NCBI GenBank assembly: GCA_003646705.1
Contig: QMLK01000082.1
Coordinates: 1-5,782 of the forward strand
Source of the DNA: Deltaproteobacteria bacterium
Lineage (GTDB): Bacteria; Desulfobacterota; B13-G15
Length of the DNA: 5,782 nucleotides
Direction of reading: 5' to 3'
Positions within the stretch are counted from its first letter, which is position 1, and each line of letters begins with the position of its first letter. The translations under genes were made by a program, and so were the position numbers. Under the pieces are notes generated by a model that saw nothing but the letters and a program-made list of their open reading frames with translations, made no database searches and was not told the DNA's origin. Positions 1 to 3,419 of the stretch are shown here, in pieces.

Positions 1-169
1 CAACCGCAGAGGTGTGGCCATCCTCATCGTCGAGCAGAACGCCAAGGAGGCCTTGAGGCTCTCCAATTACGGTTACGTCCTCACCATGGGGAGGAACGCC
101 CTGGAGGGACCCGGAGAGGAGCTCCTGCGGGACGAGGAAGTGGGCAGGCTCTACCTGGGGAGGGGTTGA
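1..169 (+). CDS. livF: LivF-type ABC transporter ATPase, C-terminal fragment (5' end outside window)
   Basis: Reading from base 2, 55 codons run to TGA at 167-169; the rest of the gene lies to the left of the window. The visible tail begins with the strand after Walker B (VAILIVEQNAKEALRLSN) and continues through YVLTMGR, LEGPGEELL and the terminal EVGRLYLGRG. That is the standard ending of LivF, the smaller of the two ATPases of branched-chain amino acid importers. VEQN at the H-loop position (Gln where most ABC ATPases have His) is usual for LivF. LivF pairs with LivG on the cytoplasmic face of the LivH/LivM permease and hydrolyses ATP to drive uptake. Walker A, Q-loop and signature motifs are out of view, so activity cannot be judged. 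The stop shares one base with the livH start, indicating a single operon. Confidence 0.9.
   Translation, partial: NRRGVAILIVEQNAKEALRLSNYGYVLTMGRNALEGPGEELLRDEEVGRLYLGRG
157..165 (+). promoter_or_regulatory. livH ribosome binding site
   Basis: GGGGAGGGG lies inside the last livF codons. Its GGAGG core (159-163) is 5 bases from ATG at 169 but only 2 bases from the in-frame TTG at 166. The spacing therefore favours the ATG. Confidence 0.6.
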
Positions 170-1089
170 TGCTGGAGCTCTTCGTCTACGGAATAGTCCT
201 GGGCAGCATCATAGCCCTCGGGGCCATAGGGCTCACCCTGGTATACGGGATCCTGCGCTTCGCCAACTTCGCCCACGGCGATCTGATGACCGCTGGGGCC
301 TACGTGAGCCTCTTCCTGGTGAGCTCCCTCTTCCCCCTGATAGGGATCCCCAGGGAACCCCTGGGGCCCTTCTCCTTCGGCTGGAGGATGGTGGCGGCCT
401 TCCCGGTGACCATGGCCGCCGTCAGCGGGATAGCGATCTTGTTGGATCGCCTGATCTACAGGAGGCTCCGCCAGAAGGGGAGCTCCGCCGTGATCTTGGC
501 CATATCGGCCCTGGGGGCCTCCTTCATCGTCCGGATGATGGTCCTCATCCTATGGGGGGGAGACTATCGGTCCTTCTTCCCCGGGGTCCTGAGGCCGGCC
601 ATGGAACTGCCCTTCGGCGTAAAGATAAGGCCAGATCAGGTCCTGATCATCGGGGTGGCTGCCCTGCTGATGGTGTCCCTCTACCTCTTTCTGCGCTACA
701 CCAAGACGGGCAAGGCGATGAGGGCCACCGCCGACAACATGGAGTTGGCCCGGATAAGCGGCATAAGGACGGAGAGGATAGTCCTCTGGACCTGGGCTAT
801 CGGTGGGGCCTTGGCCGCAGCCGGGGGGGTCCTCTACGGCATAGATGTGCAGATCCATCCGGGCATGGGGTGGAACTTCCTCCTGCCCCTGTTCGCAGCG
901 GCCATCCTCGGGGGGATCGGAAAGGTCCACGGGGCCCTTATCGGGGGGCTGGTCATCGGGGTGCTGCAGCAGCTCTCGACGGCCTGGCTGCTGCCCACCT
1001 ACAAACCGGCTGTGGCCTTCATCGGCATGATCATCATCCTGCTCGTGAGGCCCCAAGGGATCTTCGGAGGGGAGACCGGTGGAACTTGA
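169..1089 (+). CDS. livH: Branched-chain amino acid ABC transporter permease LivH
   Basis: This inner-membrane permease subunit has 306 residues, close to the roughly 300 usual for LivH. With LivM it forms the transmembrane channel of a LIV/HAAT-family importer. The family hallmark GLTLVYGILRFANFAHGDL is at residues 21-39. A cytoplasmic coupling segment begins TKTGKAMRATADNMELARIS (178-197), corresponding to the loop that contacts the ATPases. The glycine-rich AILGGIGKVHGALIGG (245-260) and the closing RPQGIFGG (294-301) are also typical. Hydrophobic stretches near residues 4-28, 40-56, 70-90, 105-127, 155-174, 205-222, 237-268 and 279-293 fit a multi-pass protein of about eight segments. I chose ATG 169 over TTG 166 because of Shine-Dalgarno spacing. 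The start overlaps the livF stop by one base (TGATG), which suggests translational coupling. The substrate could be another amino acid or a small carboxylate or amide, because this family is broad. Confidence 0.93.
   Translation: MLELFVYGIVLGSIIALGAIGLTLVYGILRFANFAHGDLMTAGAYVSLFLVSSLFPLIGIPREPLGPFSFGWRMVAAFPVTMAAVSGIAILLDRLIYRRLRQKGSSAVILAISALGASFIVRMMVLILWGGDYRSFFPGVLRPAMELPFGVKIRPDQVLIIGVAALLMVSLYLFLRYTKTGKAMRATADNMELARISGIRTERIVLWTWAIGGALAAAGGVLYGIDVQIHPGMGWNFLLPLFAAAILGGIGKVHGALIGGLVIGVLQQLSTAWLLPTYKPAVAFIGMIIILLVRPQGIFGGETGGT
1066..1074 (+). promoter_or_regulatory. livM ribosome binding site inside livH
   Basis: GGAGGGGAG lies in the final codons of livH. Its GGAGG core (1066-1070) is 8 bases from GTG 1079. 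This supports GTG as the livM start and an 11-base overlap with livH. Confidence 0.6.
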
Positions 1090-2053
1090 GGGACTGCTGG
1101 CCTATCTGGTCTCCTTGGCCATCATGGCCTCCATCTACGCCGTCTTCTGCCTGGGGCTCAACATCCAATGGGGCTACACGGGGCTCTTCAACATAGGGAT
1201 CGCTGGGTTCTTCTGCCTCGGGGCCTACACCTCGGCCCTCATCACCACCTCCATGCCCCGAGGGGTCTACGCCCATTACGTGAGGCAGCTCTTCGGCCTT
1301 GGTCTCCCCTTCCCCTTCGGCCTGATAGGGGCAGCGCTGATCTGTGGGCTTGTGGCCTTCCTCATAGGCATCCCCACCCTGAGGTTAAGGGAGGACTACC
1401 TGGCCATAGCGACCATAGGGATCGCCGAGACCTTCCGCCTCGTCTTCAACAACGAGGGGTGGCTCGCCAACGGCCCTCGGGGGCTCATGGGCCTGCCCCA
1501 GCCCCTGCAGGGGGTCATGCCCTCTGAGTACTACAACTACTTCTACTTGGCTGTCGTCTTCTGCGTCATGTGGGCCGTCTACCTGGCCATCGAAAGGGCC
1601 ATCAGGTCACCTTGGGGCAGGGTCCTGAAGGCCATCCGGGAGGATGAGATATCCGCAGCCATGAGCGGCAAGGACGTCTTCCTCTTCAAGATGCAGTCGC
1701 TAGTGCTCGGCTCCATGATCATGGGGATAGGAGGGGCCCTTTACGCCCACTACACCAGGGCCATATCGCCGGACGTCTTCACCCCCCTTTACGGGACCTT
1801 CATCATCTGGGTGATGCTGATGGCTGGCGGCAGCGGCAACAACCGCGGGGCGATCCTCGGGGCCTTCCTGATCTGGGGGATCTGGACGGGGACCAAGTTC
1901 CTGACCGACCTTTTGCCCTACACCATGAAGGCCAGGGCCCCCTACATCCGGTTCCTCATCGTGGGAATACTGCTGGAGCTGATCCTCATCTACCGCCCCC
2001 AGGGGATCCTGGGGGAGGAGAAGAGGGTCTCGCGCTTCCTAGAGGAGGGTTGA
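1079..2053 (+). CDS. livM: Branched-chain amino acid ABC transporter permease LivM
   Basis: This second permease subunit of the importer has 324 residues. That is typical of most bacterial LivM proteins and shorter than the E. coli protein, which carries an N-terminal extension. The LivM hallmark GLNIQWGYTGLFNIGIAGFF spans residues 26-45. RLREDYLAIATIGIAETFRL (102-121) and SPWGRVLKAIREDEISAAMS (177-196) follow; the second is the cytoplasmic coupling region facing the ATPases. MAGGSGNNRGAILGA (248-262) and the closing RPQGILGEEKR (306-316) complete the pattern. About eight to ten hydrophobic segments are visible, separated by a long loop around residues 122-150. Translation starts at GTG, overlaps livH by 11 bases and has a good Shine-Dalgarno, so it is probably coupled to livH translation. 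It is the last gene of the visible operon and is followed 3 bases after its stop by a strong hairpin. LivH plus LivM implies a heterodimeric channel. Confidence 0.94.
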   Translation: MELEGLLAYLVSLAIMASIYAVFCLGLNIQWGYTGLFNIGIAGFFCLGAYTSALITTSMPRGVYAHYVRQLFGLGLPFPFGLIGAALICGLVAFLIGIPTLRLREDYLAIATIGIAETFRLVFNNEGWLANGPRGLMGLPQPLQGVMPSEYYNYFYLAVVFCVMWAVYLAIERAIRSPWGRVLKAIREDEISAAMSGKDVFLFKMQSLVLGSMIMGIGGALYAHYTRAISPDVFTPLYGTFIIWVMLMAGGSGNNRGAILGAFLIWGIWTGTKFLTDLLPYTMKARAPYIRFLIVGILLELILIYRPQGILGEEKRVSRFLEEG

Positions 2054-2056
2054 GGA

Positions 2057-2080
2057 GGCCGGGGCCTTTGAGCCCCGGCC
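2057..2080. terminator. Strong GC hairpin between convergent genes, probable bidirectional terminator
   Basis: GGCCGGGGC (2057-2065) pairs perfectly with GCCCCGGCC (2072-2080) around a 6-base loop (CTTTGA). It begins 3 bases after the livM stop and ends 11 bases before the stop of the convergent binding-protein gene. It would form in either transcript. Neither side carries a run of T: downstream on + is CAATCCTTAC, and on the minus strand the hairpin runs into livM sequence. It is therefore not a textbook intrinsic terminator and may act as a pause or RNA-end stabiliser, or rely on a protein factor. The structure is seen directly; the termination role is inferred. Confidence 0.6.
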
Positions 2081-2091
2081 CAATCCTTACC

Positions 2092-3309
2092 TTACTCCTT
2101 CGGGACCTCGTACTCCAGCCTCACCGTGACGATCTTCCCACCGGAGTACTTCCAGATCTCGATGGGGGTTACCACATCGCCGTTTTCGTCGAAGTCCACG
2201 GAGCCCGCGGCCCCTTCGTAGTTGATGTCCACCCCCTTCCTCAACAGCTCAAAGGCCTTCTTGAACTCCCCGGGCTTGATCACCTCACCCGGGGGGTTCG
2301 CCACATAGCGGAGCTGGTCGCGGATGTTCTTCGGTGTAAGGGGCAATCCTTTTACCTTGGCGGCGTAAGCAGCGAGGCCTATGACCGCCGTGGCGTCGTA
2401 GGCATTGGTTATGAAGGGCAGGGGCGGAAGGGTCCCATAGGTTGCCTTGTAGTCGGCCACGAAAACGTCGTAGGAGGTACCCTTCGCAGCCCCGGGGGCC
2501 GTCCCCATCTGCCCCTCAAGGTTCTTGGCCCCCACGGCCTTCACGATGTCGAAGGACTTGGTGCCGTCGCAGAAGAAGAAGCTGCGGAACTTGAAGAACT
2601 CGATGGCTTCCTTGAGGTAGACCTTGGCGTGTTCGGGGTAGCTGAAGGCGCAGAGGACATCGGGTTTGCGAGCCAAGGCCTTCTTGAGCTCGGCGGTGTA
2701 GCTCTCGGCGGCCCTCTCATCGTGGGGAACCATGGCCAGGACCTTCCCTCCGCGCTTCTCGAAGGAGCGCTTGAACTGCTCGGCCAGACCCTGTCCATAG
2801 GGGTTGTTCACGTAAAGGACAGAGGCGGTCTTGTAGCGCTCCGAGACCACCTTCCCGGCCACAACCCCTTGGAGGGCATCCGAAGGACAGGTCCTGAAGA
2901 GGAAATCCCTACCCTTGTCCGCGGGCAGCACCGTGATCAGCGGCGAGGTGGAGGCGGGCGATATCTGGATCACCCCCTTCGGGATGGTCACGGACTCCGC
3001 CACAGGGATGGTGACCCCGCTGGCCAGGGCCCCGATGATGGCCACTACCTTGTCCACCTCCACCAACTTCTTGGCAGCGTTGATGGCGGGGATGGCCGAG
3101 GTCTCGCTATCCTCGTGGATGAACTTGATCTTGAACCCTGCAGCGGCCATCTGTCTGGCGGCCAGCTCACAACCGTTCTTCAGGTTGGGTCCGAATTCTT
3201 TCAGCGGCCCCGTGTGCGCGAGGAGCGTTCCCACCTTAACCACCTCTTGAGCGGAGGCGAAGGAAACGAAGAAAAAGAGAAGAAGAAAAATAACTGCGCC
3301 CTTCTTCAT
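2092..3309 (-). CDS. Periplasmic substrate-binding protein of a branched-chain amino acid type ABC transporter (Peripla_BP_6 family, LivJ/LivK-like)
   Basis: This 405-residue secreted protein captures a ligand in the periplasm and delivers it to a LivHM-type permease. The N-terminus is a clear Sec signal peptide: KK at 2-3, a Leu/Phe-rich core at 5-17, and a likely signal peptidase I cut after ASA (18-20). There is no lipobox cysteine, so a soluble mature protein of about 385 residues is expected. Type I periplasmic-binding folds show in VGTLLAHTGPLKEFG (26-40), IIGALASG (91-98), ISPASTSP (116-123), RTCPSDALQG (139-148), NNPYGQGLA (168-176), AYDATAVIGLAAYA (303-316) and GSVDFDENGD (369-378). 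Aligned from memory to E. coli LIV-binding protein, Ser97, Ala119 and Thr121 match the residues holding the ligand alpha-carboxyl and amino groups, Tyr171 matches Tyr150, and Asp248 falls near Glu226. This fits an amino-acid-like ligand without naming it. The ATG has an excellent Shine-Dalgarno and a readable promoter. Unusually, the gene converges on the permease operon. I leave the symbol blank because livJ and livK cannot be told apart here. Confidence 0.92.
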   Translation of the reverse strand: MKKGAVIFLLLFFFVSFASAQEVVKVGTLLAHTGPLKEFGPNLKNGCELAARQMAAAGFKIKFIHEDSETSAIPAINAAKKLVEVDKVVAIIGALASGVTIPVAESVTIPKGVIQISPASTSPLITVLPADKGRDFLFRTCPSDALQGVVAGKVVSERYKTASVLYVNNPYGQGLAEQFKRSFEKRGGKVLAMVPHDERAAESYTAELKKALARKPDVLCAFSYPEHAKVYLKEAIEFFKFRSFFFCDGTKSFDIVKAVGAKNLEGQMGTAPGAAKGTSYDVFVADYKATYGTLPPLPFITNAYDATAVIGLAAYAAKVKGLPLTPKNIRDQLRYVANPPGEVIKPGEFKKAFELLRKGVDINYEGAAGSVDFDENGDVVTPIEIWKYSGGKIVTVRLEYEVPKE

Positions 3310-3313
3310 GGCA

Positions 3314-3321
3314 TCACCTCC
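3314..3321 (-). promoter_or_regulatory. Ribosome binding site of the substrate-binding protein gene
   Basis: On the minus strand GGAGGTGA is a near-perfect match to the 16S rRNA tail. Its GGAGG core (3317-3321) is 7 bases before ATG (3309-3307), confirming the start that gives an intact signal peptide. The site forms one arm of a small hairpin, reported as a separate finding. Confidence 0.8.
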
Positions 3322-3338
3322 CTTTGAGGTTTTTGGAC

Positions 3339-3367
3339 ACTGTAAGGGAGTTGAGCCACCCTTTCAA
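3339..3367 (-). promoter_or_regulatory. Predicted sigma70-type promoter for the substrate-binding protein gene
   Basis: On the minus strand, TTGAAA (3367-3362; 5 of 6 to TTGACA) is followed after exactly 17 bases by TACAGT (3344-3339; 4 of 6 to TATAAT). Transcription would begin near 3331-3333, giving a short leader of about 22-24 bases that holds the Shine-Dalgarno. The motifs are read from sequence only. They do not overlap the opposing uvrA promoter elements. Confidence 0.5.
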
Positions 3368-3381
3368 GTCCCTGGATGGAT

Positions 3382-3410
3382 TTGCCCCCCTAACCCCCTG
3401 GGATTAAAAT
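3382..3410 (+). promoter_or_regulatory. Predicted sigma70-type promoter for the uvrA-like gene
   Basis: TTGCCC (3382-3387; 4 of 6 to TTGACA) and TAAAAT (3405-3410; 5 of 6 to TATAAT) are separated by exactly 17 bases. Transcription would start about 3416-3418, only a few bases before ATG 3420, so the mRNA would be leaderless or nearly so. No LexA-like palindrome is visible around it. The G/C-only spacer CCCCTAACCCCCTGGGA makes the AT-rich -10 stand out. Confidence 0.45.
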
Positions 3411-3419
3411 TCACCGTGG

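Noticed and set aside
552..1196. Long + strand open frame overlapping livH and livM.
   Set aside because: Low-complexity Arg/Gly/Pro-rich shadow frame spanning the junction of two well-supported genes.
3250..3306. A/G-rich tract, strikingly AT-rich for this window, as a possible regulatory region.
   Set aside because: It is fully explained as the reverse complement of the Lys/Leu/Phe/Val-rich signal peptide coding sequence.
2050..3327. A 425-codon open frame on the + strand fully antisense to the binding-protein gene.
   Set aside because: It is a mirror frame of a GC-rich gene, with no recognisable motifs, a TTG start overlapping the livM stop and composition rich in Gly/Leu/Arg. The minus-strand gene has a signal peptide, family motifs and a strong ribosome binding site.
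3344..3363. Inverted repeat AAGGG-N10-CCCTT in the binding-protein promoter spacer, as a possible operator.
   Set aside because: Only 5-bp arms in GC-rich DNA; chance level without comparative support.
3385..3398. CCCCCTAACCCCCT tandem-like repeat in the intergenic region.
   Set aside because: Only two imperfect C-runs within the spacer of the predicted promoter; no further copies and no array.
3340..3419. Possible SOS (LexA) box controlling the uvrA-like gene.
   Set aside because: I found neither CTG-N10-CAG nor a GAAC-N4-GTTC type palindrome in the intergenic region. SOS control is not supported by sequence, although a lineage-specific LexA motif cannot be excluded.
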